From positions 1 through 5,709 of the forward strand of contig CAJWJQ010000049.1 of the NCBI GenBank assembly GCA_913041905.1: DNA of 5,709 nucleotides. The letters are read 5' to 3'. Positions within the stretch are counted from its first letter, which is position 1; every line of letters starts with the position of its first letter. Of this stretch, positions 1 through 5,225 are shown one piece after another. The notes beneath the pieces were generated by a model, which saw only the letters and a list, made by a program, of their open reading frames with translations, ran no database searches and was not told where the DNA came from. A program made the translations under genes and the position numbers. Source of the stretch: GCA-2718845 sp913041905. Lineage in GTDB: Bacteria > Pseudomonadota > Gammaproteobacteria > GCA-002705445 > GCA-002716945.

Positions 1-1337
1 TAAGTTTCATATCCAATTGTTCCAGTACTGCCAGTTATTACAACTATTTTACCTTCCAATAATTTATTTTTTTTGTTGAGCTTTGCCTGTTCTAGAGACC
101 AATATTCGATATCAAAAATATCCTTTTCGCTTATAGTTTTGTATTTTGTTGATTTTTCAATAGACGCAATAACACGAGCATTAGTTTCTGCCAAATCTCC
201 TGCTATTATTGATGATTTGTAATTATCACCAACGCTAAACATTCCCATTCCCTTAACATAAATTATTCGTGGGTAAGGGTCTAACATGGTAAGATTTTTC
301 CTTTTAGAGTATTTTTTATAATATGATTTATACTTCTCTACATATTTTTTTATAGAAGTTTTAGCTATTTTATGAAAACTATCTATATTTGCATTATCTT
401 TTAAATCAATAATCAAAGGGTATGGTTTAATTCTTATTACATGATCTGGTGTAATAGTCCCCACTTGAGAGTATCTGTTCACATCAACGCCATTCATAAA
501 GGTTTTTATGTCATCGTTTATTCTATGATTGATGATGAATGTTTTATTAGATTTGTCATCAGTTAATAATCCTCTAATTACTGGCGCAATATCTGATGCA
601 TTTAATTTAAGAGAAGGGTTTTTAAGTTGTTTGATTTTTTTCTTATTGCTTTTGTTGATAGTTTTTTCTGCAATAGTTACATTATCAATCATAAGTTTAT
701 ACGCCTCTTTTGCATCATTACTAAAAGTAAATATCCCGTGATTTAGCAAAATAAGCGTATTAACATTTATATTTTTTCTATATATATCATAAACTTTTTT
801 AGCAAGTAAAAAACCTGGCATAATATATGGAACAAAGCCAACTTTGTTTCCAAAAATCTTTTTACATAATCTAATACCATCTGGTCTATTAGTAATATTT
901 AAAATTGCATCAGCGTGTGTATGATCAACATATTTATGCGGCAAAAAAGCATGAAGAAAAGTTTCTACAGATGGGTTTGGCGAGTTTATATTTAATAAAT
1001 TACGTTTTTGAAAACTAACCATGTCTTCATCTGACAAGTTTTTTTTATGCAACATTGACAACAATGGTTCTATTTTTACTGCAGGTAATCCATCTGGCTC
1101 AATATCTCCCATATCCCAACCACTTCCTTTAACACGCAAAACATTATACTTTTTACCGTCAATGTCATTTTCGGTTGTCTTAACCGAAGTATTTCCACCC
1201 CCATGTAAAACTAATTTTTTATTTTTGCCTAATAGATGAGTAGTATATACTCTTAAGGCTACATCTTCAGAAAAACCCAAGCCTTGGTATTTCTTGATAT
1301 ATTTTTTAGCTTCTAAATTAGACCAGTTATTTTTCAT
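1..1337 (-). CDS. Bifunctional class II aldolase / short-chain dehydrogenase (C-terminus cut by window edge)
   Basis: 445 residues are visible and the gene continues past the left edge. Residues ~20-230 form a class II aldolase/adducin domain: a phosphate-binding-type loop HGGGNTS (45-51), a likely catalytic Glu125 (SVETF), zinc ligands His139 and His141 (DHTHAD) and His200 (LLNHG). A linker follows, then from residue 430 an NAD(P)-binding SDR fold opens with VVITGSTGTIG. This order matches the RhaD-aldolase/alcohol-dehydrogenase fusion family (COG3347-like, usually ~680-700 residues), so roughly a third is missing. By family, the aldolase half cleaves a sugar 1-phosphate (rhamnulose 1-phosphate in known members) to DHAP plus an aldehyde, which the SDR half oxidises or reduces; the substrate here is not known. 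The ATG at 1337 is preceded by TTAGGAATTTGAA, a good Shine-Dalgarno at 8 nt. It lies 61 bp downstream of the radical SAM gene on the same strand, so it may be co-transcribed or use its own promoter. Confidence 0.93.
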   Translation of the reverse strand, partial: MKNNWSNLEAKKYIKKYQGLGFSEDVALRVYTTHLLGKNKKLVLHGGGNTSVKTTENDIDGKKYNVLRVKGSGWDMGDIEPDGLPAVKIEPLLSMLHKKNLSDEDMVSFQKRNLLNINSPNPSVETFLHAFLPHKYVDHTHADAILNITNRPDGIRLCKKIFGNKVGFVPYIMPGFLLAKKVYDIYRKNINVNTLILLNHGIFTFSNDAKEAYKLMIDNVTIAEKTINKSNKKKIKQLKNPSLKLNASDIAPVIRGLLTDDKSNKTFIINHRINDDIKTFMNGVDVNRYSQVGTITPDHVIRIKPYPLIIDLKDNANIDSFHKIAKTSIKKYVEKYKSYYKKYSKRKNLTMLDPYPRIIYVKGMGMFSVGDNYKSSIIAGDLAETNARVIASIEKSTKYKTISEKDIFDIEYWSLEQAKLNKKNKLLEGKIVVITGSTGTIGYET

Positions 1338-1351
1338 TTCAAATTCCTAAG

Positions 1352-1369
1352 TATTGTTACTTTACAATA
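1352..1369. repeat. 6-bp inverted repeat in the aldolase/SDR leader
   Basis: TATTGT at 1352-1357 and ACAATA at 1364-1369 are perfect inverted copies separated by 6 bp. The repeat overlaps the putative -10 element, as an operator would. It is not followed by a T-run on either strand, so a terminator is unlikely. Short inverted repeats arise easily by chance at this base composition. Confidence 0.3.
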
Positions 1370-1387
1370 AATACATCTATTAGTGAA
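1359..1387 (-). promoter_or_regulatory. Possible sigma70-type promoter for the aldolase/SDR gene
   Basis: In the 61-bp spacer, the minus strand reads TTCACT (1387-1382), a 17-nt spacer, then TAAAGT (1364-1359), each 4 of 6 to consensus. A start near 1352 would give a leader of about 15 nt carrying the AGGA ribosome site. The match is modest in AT-rich DNA, and read-through from the upstream gene is equally possible. Confidence 0.27.
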
Positions 1388-1398
1388 GAAACATAAAT

Positions 1399-2382
1399 TT
1401 ATGGTCTTTGTAACTTAGCCCATAATTTATCACTTTGATAGGTATGAGCATTACAATCTTTACAGCTTTTTATTGAAGAGTAGTTAAGAGCAATTTGTTT
1501 TTCTCTATACTCATTTATTTTGACGCCCTGCCAAATTTCTTCTATAGTATTTTCTCTGACATCACCAACTTGTTCATGTAATTCATGATCTAAACAACAT
1601 AGGCCAACCCTTCCATCAGCACCAATAACCATTTCCTCCCATGGGTGTGTACACGCAAAATCAAAATTTGTGTTTTGGCTTTGATTTAGCTTGTCTTGAT
1701 GTTTCGGGTCTTGATGATTATCATCATAATTTAATTCATCTTGAGTACCACCCCAGGTATTATAATGATTTATGTCTACTTTATCTGCTAATGGAGACCA
1801 ATATTTAACAAATTCTTCAATCTCATCTTTAGTTGGCCTCATATCAATAATAGTTACTCTAGTTTCAGGTAGTTTTTTATTATTTTTTTTCTTATAATTT
1901 AAAAAATATTTTACATTTGAGGTTACAACATCAAAATCTAATTTCACTCTTATTCCTTCAAATGTATTTTTATTCAAACCATCAATGTCAAAATTAATAA
2001 CATCTAATAAATTTTCATCTAATAAAATTCTTGATCTTTTTTCTGACAATAATTGTGCGTTTGTTGATAAATAAAGTTTTGTCTTTGGTAAATTTTTTCT
2101 AATAATTCTAATTTTTTCAATCATATTCTTATCTACTGTAGAGTCGCCCATCCAAAATAAATTTATTTTTTTTAATGGCTTGCTCTTACAGTCTTCTACA
2201 ATTTTATTTAAAGTATCAAAAGACATGTTTTCTTTCTTTCTATCCATATCCGGTTGGGGACACATAATACATTTTGCATTACAAGCACTAGTAAATTCAA
2301 TAGAAAGAATTTTAGGGAATATTTCTTTCTGTTTTCTAATTACATTAAATAAAAAATTTCTTAAAAAATAAGGTAGCTTCAT
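1399..2382 (-). CDS. Radical SAM protein with C-terminal SPASM-like iron-sulfur domain
   Basis: 327 residues, soluble. The radical SAM [4Fe-4S] motif CxxxCxxC is Cys34-NAK-Cys38-IM-Cys41, directly after the first strand (LSIEFTSAC). The C-terminal region carries Cys244, Cys262/Cys263 and a closing CxxC (Cys307, Cys310), with the usual SPASM spacing and the VGDVRENTIEEIW segment. This suggests one auxiliary cluster (a twitch/reduced SPASM) rather than two. By family it would cleave S-adenosylmethionine to a 5'-deoxyadenosyl radical; the substrate is unknown. The normal GGEP stretch of the SAM site reads WMGDSTVD here (~78-84). The start codon overlaps the stop of the lipoprotein gene (ATGA) with no clear Shine-Dalgarno, so translational coupling is likely. 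Close homologues of this architecture are often found in surface-polysaccharide and RiPP loci; no precursor peptide or glycosyltransferase is visible here. Confidence 0.93.
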   Translation of the reverse strand: MKLPYFLRNFLFNVIRKQKEIFPKILSIEFTSACNAKCIMCPQPDMDRKKENMSFDTLNKIVEDCKSKPLKKINLFWMGDSTVDKNMIEKIRIIRKNLPKTKLYLSTNAQLLSEKRSRILLDENLLDVINFDIDGLNKNTFEGIRVKLDFDVVTSNVKYFLNYKKKNNKKLPETRVTIIDMRPTKDEIEEFVKYWSPLADKVDINHYNTWGGTQDELNYDDNHQDPKHQDKLNQSQNTNFDFACTHPWEEMVIGADGRVGLCCLDHELHEQVGDVRENTIEEIWQGVKINEYREKQIALNYSSIKSCKDCNAHTYQSDKLWAKLQRP

Positions 2383-2801
2383 ATGTTTGATTTATTAATA
2401 CTTTGTGATAATTTTTTTTCTAAATCTTTATCGTAATACCCGCAACTAGCAGTTAATATATTATCGGGTTTTGGTATGCTATAGATTAATGATTCAATAT
2501 TAATAAAGCTGTCATAAAGACCACAATTATGAGTTTCGTCTCTTGAGGATATTGCTATTTCATTATTAGCTATGAGATAACAGTGTAAAGTTTTATGAAC
2601 AAACTCGGTTTTTTTAGCATGATCCCAAAGAATATTATATTTCACAAGAGTTTTATCTGAAATAAATTTAAAACCACCTTTAACAGGGAAGTCTTTAGTG
2701 CTACACAATAATGATTTATCTATAAAACTATTATTAGAACAAGAGCTCAAAGTCGCAACGCTTAGCAGTGTAATTAGTATTGTTCTCATCCTTAATCTCA
2801 T
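2379..2801 (-). CDS. Small predicted lipoprotein, function unknown
   Basis: 140 residues. The N-terminus is a lipoprotein signal peptide: positive MRLRMR, a hydrophobic core ILITLLSVATL, then the lipobox LSSC with the lipidated Cys at position 21, followed by Ser-Asn-Asn (no Asp at +2, compatible with outer-membrane sorting in gamma-proteobacterial rules). The mature part holds four further cysteines (33, 74, 93, 120), an even number that could form two disulfides in the periplasm. I recognise no family. The start at 2801 is chosen over the in-frame ATG at 2789 because it forms an ATGA overlap with the upstream small ORF; the second ATG has an AAGG directly against it, too close to serve well. 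The 3' end overlaps the radical SAM gene by 4 bp, so the genes are probably co-expressed. A physical link between the lipoprotein and the cytoplasmic enzyme is only inference. Confidence 0.8.
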   Translation of the reverse strand: MRLRMRTILITLLSVATLSSCSNNSFIDKSLLCSTKDFPVKGGFKFISDKTLVKYNILWDHAKKTEFVHKTLHCYLIANNEIAISSRDETHNCGLYDSFINIESLIYSIPKPDNILTASCGYYDKDLEKKLSQSINKSNI

Positions 2802-2866
2802 TTATCTTTAAAAGCACAACAAAATAGCCAAACTAAGAAAAAAAAAGTAAAAATTGATAATAACAT
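2798..2866 (-). CDS. Putative 22-residue hydrophobic small protein or leader peptide
   Basis: A short frame encodes 22 residues beginning MLLSIFTFFFLVWLF, with two adjacent Cys (16-17) and ending in the charged tail KDK. It is long enough for a single membrane span with the positive end after it. Two signs argue it is translated: a purine-rich Shine-Dalgarno (AGGGAG) 6 nt before the ATG, the best in this region, and a stop codon overlapping the lipoprotein ATG as ATGA. The downstream lipoprotein start lacks a strong ribosome site of its own, so the small ORF may feed ribosomes to it. It could be a functional microprotein, or merely a translational leader. Its body contains a run of nine T, so hydrophobicity is partly a by-product of T-rich DNA. 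No family recognised. Confidence 0.5.
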   Translation of the reverse strand: MLLSIFTFFFLVWLFCCAFKDK

Positions 2867-2872
2867 AATTCT

Positions 2873-2878
2873 CTCCCT
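2873..2878 (-). promoter_or_regulatory. Strong Shine-Dalgarno for the 22-residue small ORF
   Basis: The minus strand reads AAAGGGAGAGAATT immediately before the ATG at 2866, placing GGAG 6 nt from the start. It is the clearest ribosome site of the three coupled genes, while the lipoprotein and radical SAM starts have weak or no sites. Translation of the whole chain may therefore begin here. Confidence 0.55.
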
Positions 2879-2885
2879 TTCTTTA

Positions 2886-2913
2886 AGTATGTGCCTATAA
2901 ATGTTCATTTCAA
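2886..2913 (-). promoter_or_regulatory. Candidate sigma70 promoter for the small ORF / lipoprotein / radical SAM genes
   Basis: On the minus strand, TTGAAA (2913-2908, 5 of 6 to TTGACA) is followed after 16 nt by CATACT (2891-2886, 4 of 6). The predicted start near 2880 would place the Shine-Dalgarno almost at the 5' end of the mRNA, giving a leader of about 13-15 nt. The region between the divergent genes is AT-rich and offers other -10-like hexamers, so the exact element is uncertain. Confidence 0.4.
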
Positions 2914-2922
2914 GCTTTTGGC

Positions 2923-2928
2923 TATAAT
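2923..2928 (+). promoter_or_regulatory. Candidate -10 element for the SDR/HAD pair
   Basis: A perfect TATAAT lies on the plus strand at 2923-2928, without a convincing -35 at 16-18 nt. A second hexamer, TATTAT at 2972-2977, would give a 15-nt leader to the ATG at 2999. Either could drive the SDR/HAD genes, since nothing else on the plus strand lies upstream in the window. Confidence 0.33.
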
Positions 2929-2998
2929 AATAAAGTTTTATGAATATCTAGTTTGCGGTAAACTAACTAGGTATTATTTAACTAACCACGATGTTGTA

Positions 2999-3730
2999 AT
3001 GAGCTATATATTAATTATTGGGGCTAAAAACGAAGTTGCGAAAGAACTTGCAAAAATTTATGCAAAAGAGAGAAATAACTTATATCTAGCAGGTAGAAAT
3101 ATTAGCAAACTTAAAGATTTTGCTAATGATTTAATGAAAAACCATAATATAAATATTGGTCTTAAAGAATTAGATATAGAAAAATTTAACACACACCCTG
3201 ATTTTTATAATTCATTAGAAGAAAAACCAAATGGCGTTATTATAGTGACTGGTTACGACCCGGAACAAAAAAATGCAATGTACGACTGGGATTTAACATA
3301 TAGGTCCGTAAATGTGAATTATGCTGGCCCGATGTCTATCCTAAATATTATTTCACATGATATGGAGAACAGAAAGAAAGGTTTTATTATTGGAGTAAGC
3401 TCAGTATCAGGAGACAGAGGTAGAAGAAAAAATTATATATATGGAAGCTCTAAATCTGCATTTTCGGCATATTTAAGTGGCTTAAGAAATAGGCTATATG
3501 AAAATGGAGTGCATGTATTAACAGTAAAACCAGGTTATATATATTCAAAGATTTCAGAAAAAAGAAATTTGCCACGCAAATTAACAGCGCAGCCGATAGA
3601 AATAGCTAAAGACATTTATAAAGCACAACAGTCAAAAAAAGATATTATTTACACAAAATGGTTTTGGAAATATATTATGTTTATCGTTAGAAATATTCCT
3701 GAGTTTATTTTCAAAAGAACTAATATTTAA
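2999..3730 (+). CDS. SDR family NAD(P)-dependent oxidoreductase, DprE2-like
   Basis: 243 residues from the ATG at 2999. The Rossmann entry is ILIIGAKNEVAKELA, where the classical TGxxxGxG is reduced to GAxNxxA, as in the DprE2-type (decaprenylphosphoryl-2-keto-ribose reductase) group. The catalytic residues are present: Asn107 (NVNYAG), Ser135 (GVSSVSGDRG), Tyr148 and Lys152 (YGSSK). The segment VHVLTVKPGYI and the basic, aromatic C-terminus (YTKWFWKYIMFIVRNIPEFIFK) are typical of this subgroup; the tail may rest on the membrane, where a polyprenyl-phosphate-sugar substrate would be. By family it reduces a keto-sugar; the actual substrate is inference. A GTG at 2891 would extend the frame by 36 residues, but these lie before the Rossmann strand and across the divergent promoter region, so I reject it. 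No good Shine-Dalgarno precedes the chosen ATG. The stop overlaps the next gene's start by one base (TAATG). Confidence 0.88.
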   Translation: MSYILIIGAKNEVAKELAKIYAKERNNLYLAGRNISKLKDFANDLMKNHNINIGLKELDIEKFNTHPDFYNSLEEKPNGVIIVTGYDPEQKNAMYDWDLTYRSVNVNYAGPMSILNIISHDMENRKKGFIIGVSSVSGDRGRRKNYIYGSSKSAFSAYLSGLRNRLYENGVHVLTVKPGYIYSKISEKRNLPRKLTAQPIEIAKDIYKAQQSKKDIIYTKWFWKYIMFIVRNIPEFIFKRTNI

Positions 3731-4317
3731 TGAAAATTGCATTCTTTGACTTTGACGGAACAATTACAAAACAAGATAGTTTTATTATGTTCATAAGATA
3801 TTGTTTTGGAGATATAAAATTTTTTTTAGGCGTGCTAATATTATCTCCTAAAATAGTAGCTTATAAATTAAAATTACTTTCCAATCAAAATATTAAAAAA
3901 TCAGTATTTAGTTATTTTTTTAAAAATATGGATGCAGATGAGTTTAAAAAAAAATCTAAATCATTTTCATTTGAAAAAATAAAATTAATTATCCGACAAG
4001 AGGCATTAAATAAGATCTTTTGGCATAAAAAAAATGGTGATGCAGTAGTAATTGTCTCTGCATCAATAGATTACTGGCTTGAACCCTGGTGCACCAAGAA
4101 TAACATAGATTTAATTGCTACAAGAATTGAAATAAAAAATAATAAATTAACAGGAAACTTAATTGGCAATAATTGCTTTGGCCCTGAAAAAGTTGCAAGA
4201 ATAAAACTTATTTATAATCTTGAAGTTTATAATCATATATATGCTTATGGAGACACCAGAGGAGATAAAGAAATGTTAGAGATTGCAACAAAATCTTTTT
4301 ATAAGCCTTTTAGATAA
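3730..4317 (+). CDS. HAD-IB family (SerB-like) hydrolase
   Basis: 195 residues, a normal length for the family. All four HAD motifs are visible: motif I DFDGT (nucleophile Asp7, acid/base Asp9), motif II Ser110 (VIVSAS), motif III Lys154 (FGPEKVARI), and motif IV GDTRGDKEML (Asp175, Asp179). The helical insertion between motifs I and II (about residues 20-95) is a cap of the C1 type and includes the hydrophobic stretch FFLGVLILSPKIVAY, suggesting a lipid-facing or membrane-proximal substrate. By family it is a Mg-dependent phosphomonoester hydrolase. It is coupled to the SDR gene by a TAATG overlap, and SDR plus HAD-IB pairs are known to me from loci with DprE1-type oxidases and UbiA-type prenyltransferases; those partners are not in this window. 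A role in polyprenyl-phosphate sugar metabolism is inference. Its 3' end overlaps the opposite-strand gene by 8 bp. Confidence 0.92.
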   Translation: MKIAFFDFDGTITKQDSFIMFIRYCFGDIKFFLGVLILSPKIVAYKLKLLSNQNIKKSVFSYFFKNMDADEFKKKSKSFSFEKIKLIIRQEALNKIFWHKKNGDAVVIVSASIDYWLEPWCTKNNIDLIATRIEIKNNKLTGNLIGNNCFGPEKVARIKLIYNLEVYNHIYAYGDTRGDKEMLEIATKSFYKPFR

Positions 4318-4696
4318 CAAGCATATCCCAGTTATTTTCTTCTTTAAATATTTTTAATTGCTGGTCTAAGTTATTAAAATCTAATCTATCATTAGGGCTA
4401 TTTTTAGTTTTTTTTGGTTCCTTGCCAGTTTTAAAAAAAGCAGCACTTCTCTTCCTGCAAATATCAATGTATTGGTTACGTTTATGTTGATCTAAGGATA
4501 AATAAAATTTTTCACATAACTCTAATTTATTTTTACCAATGTCATCTAAGCTTTTATCAGAAAACCTTCTAAACGAGCCTGTTAATTCTTTCACTTCACT
4601 TAAAGTTAGATTTGTTCCAAATTTTATATTAAAGTCTTTTTCTTTTCTCAGTTGTAAATTCCAATCTATAACTCTTTTTTTTACAATATCTATCAT
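4310..4696 (-). CDS. Hypothetical charged protein
   Basis: 128 residues, rich in Lys, Asp, Glu and Asn, without a signal peptide or membrane span, so probably cytoplasmic. The first half looks helical (EVKELTGSFRRFSDKSLDDIG, CEKFYLSLDQHKRNQYIDICRKR), then a basic, probably disordered linker (KTGKEPKKTKNSPNDR, ~90-104), then a short acidic C-terminal helix ending NNWDMLVI. I recognise no family. It starts 9 bp after the stop of the two-TM protein gene with no strong Shine-Dalgarno, so the two are probably one transcript. An undisturbed 128-codon frame with protein-like composition supports it as a real gene rather than a chance frame; its opposite strand is not coding except for the 8-bp tail overlap with the HAD gene. 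Confidence 0.72.
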   Translation of the reverse strand: MIDIVKKRVIDWNLQLRKEKDFNIKFGTNLTLSEVKELTGSFRRFSDKSLDDIGKNKLELCEKFYLSLDQHKRNQYIDICRKRSAAFFKTGKEPKKTKNSPNDRLDFNNLDQQLKIFKEENNWDMLVI

Positions 4697-4705
4697 GTAA
4701 TAATT

Positions 4706-5002
4706 CTAAAGATACGTGCCGTGCCTAATATGAGTTATTGTTGGGAAATCAAGAAAAACTATTGGTAAATTGAGTAAAGCCATCAAAATAGGGGATGTTA
4801 AAACCCCAATAATTGAAAATATTATTCCAATAAATCCTGCAACATATTCTTTTTTTGATATTGCCAATACTCCTAATATGAAGGCTATAGGACTAAAAAT
4901 AATTGAAAAAATAAAAATACCAACAAACCCAAAAACGATACTTAAAACACCATAGTTCTGCGCTTTTTCTCTTATGATGATCCTTGTTTCTTTATCTGTC
5001 AT
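4706..5002 (-). CDS. Small membrane protein, DUF4190-like
   Basis: 98 residues. After a short charged head (MTDKETRIIIREKAQNYG) comes a hydrophobic segment at ~18-48 (SIVFGFVGIFIFSIIFSPIAFILGVLAI), a short basic loop SKKEYVAG, and a second span at ~54-80. The pattern of a Gly-rich first span, then 'SPIAFILGVLAISK', then a second Gly-rich span resembles the DUF4190 two-TM family, whose function is not known. The ATG at 5002 is the first in-frame start after an in-frame stop. Its best Shine-Dalgarno (AAGGA) lies a rather long 13 nt away. It probably leads a two-gene unit with the charged protein downstream. Confidence 0.78.
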   Translation of the reverse strand: MTDKETRIIIREKAQNYGVLSIVFGFVGIFIFSIIFSPIAFILGVLAISKKEYVAGFIGIIFSIIGVLTSPILMALLNLPIVFLDFPTITHIRHGTYL

Positions 5003-5041
5003 AGGTATTAATTATTCCTTTTTTCATATTGTTATTTGTTA

Positions 5042-5050
5042 AGTATAACA
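5042..5050 (-). promoter_or_regulatory. Possible extended -10 promoter for the DUF4190-like gene
   Basis: The minus strand reads TGTTATACT at 5050-5042, an extended -10 (TGn plus a 5-of-6 hexamer), 39 nt before the ATG at 5002. The -35 region is poor, as is common for extended -10 promoters. It lies just after the stop of the preceding 49-residue gene. Confidence 0.38.
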
Positions 5051-5075
5051 AAATAAACATTTACTATTATTTATT

Positions 5076-5225
5076 TTAAAATAGTTCCTTGTTAAAAATT
5101 TTATTTAACCATATGACTAAAACCGACAATAGCATTGCAACTACTACATCTTCTATCGGCGATGCATCTGGAACTCCAAAATTCCACAGTATTACACCAG
5201 TCAACCAAATTATATATATTCTCAT
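5076..5225 (-). CDS. Small membrane protein coupled to the alkyltransferase gene
   Basis: 49 residues. It begins with a hydrophobic stretch (MRIYIIWLTGVILWNFG), then a polar, proline-containing turn with acidic residues (VPDASPIEDV, 18-27), a second hydrophobic helix (VVVAMLLSVLVIWL, 27-40), and a basic tail (NKIFNKELF). Two short spans forming a hairpin is the likely form. The codons are not homopolymer-driven: there are CCA GAT GCA, CCG and GTA triplets, Trp at 7, 14 and 39, and a well-defined turn, all unlike chance AT-rich translation. The ATG overlaps the stop of the alkyltransferase gene as ATGA, so it is probably translated by coupling. I recall nothing precise about its function; a small conserved protein of streamlined marine bacteria is a guess. 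It accounts for most of the space between the alkyltransferase and the next gene. Confidence 0.72.
   Translation of the reverse strand: MRIYIIWLTGVILWNFGVPDASPIEDVVVAMLLSVLVIWLNKIFNKELF

Noticed and set aside
529..741. Plus-strand open frame of 70 codons
   Set aside because: It is antisense to the aldolase domain of the bifunctional enzyme, with no ribosome site and no family resemblance.
1021..1239. Plus-strand open frame of 72 codons
   Set aside because: It mirrors the conserved HGGGNTS region of the aldolase on the opposite strand and has no independent support.
2180..2371. Plus-strand open frame of 63 codons
   Set aside because: Antisense to the N-terminus of the radical SAM gene, including its CxxxCxxC motif.
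2891..2998. A 36-codon in-frame N-terminal extension of the SDR gene from a GTG
   Set aside because: It lies upstream of the first Rossmann strand, has no ribosome site, and would occupy the divergent promoter region; the ATG at 2999 gives the family's normal length.
4770..4955. Plus-strand open frame of 61 codons
   Set aside because: Antisense to the two-TM protein; low-complexity Ile/Lys/Asn sequence produced by the complementary strand.
4992..5027. 11-residue upstream frame overlapping the start of the two-TM protein gene
   Set aside because: No ribosome site and nothing in composition beyond AT-rich DNA; it may affect translation, but cannot be supported.
5051..5076. AAATAAA/TTTATTT inverted repeat as a terminator after the 49-residue gene
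   Set aside because: The seven-pair stem is entirely A-T with a 12-base loop, too weak for a rho-independent terminator.
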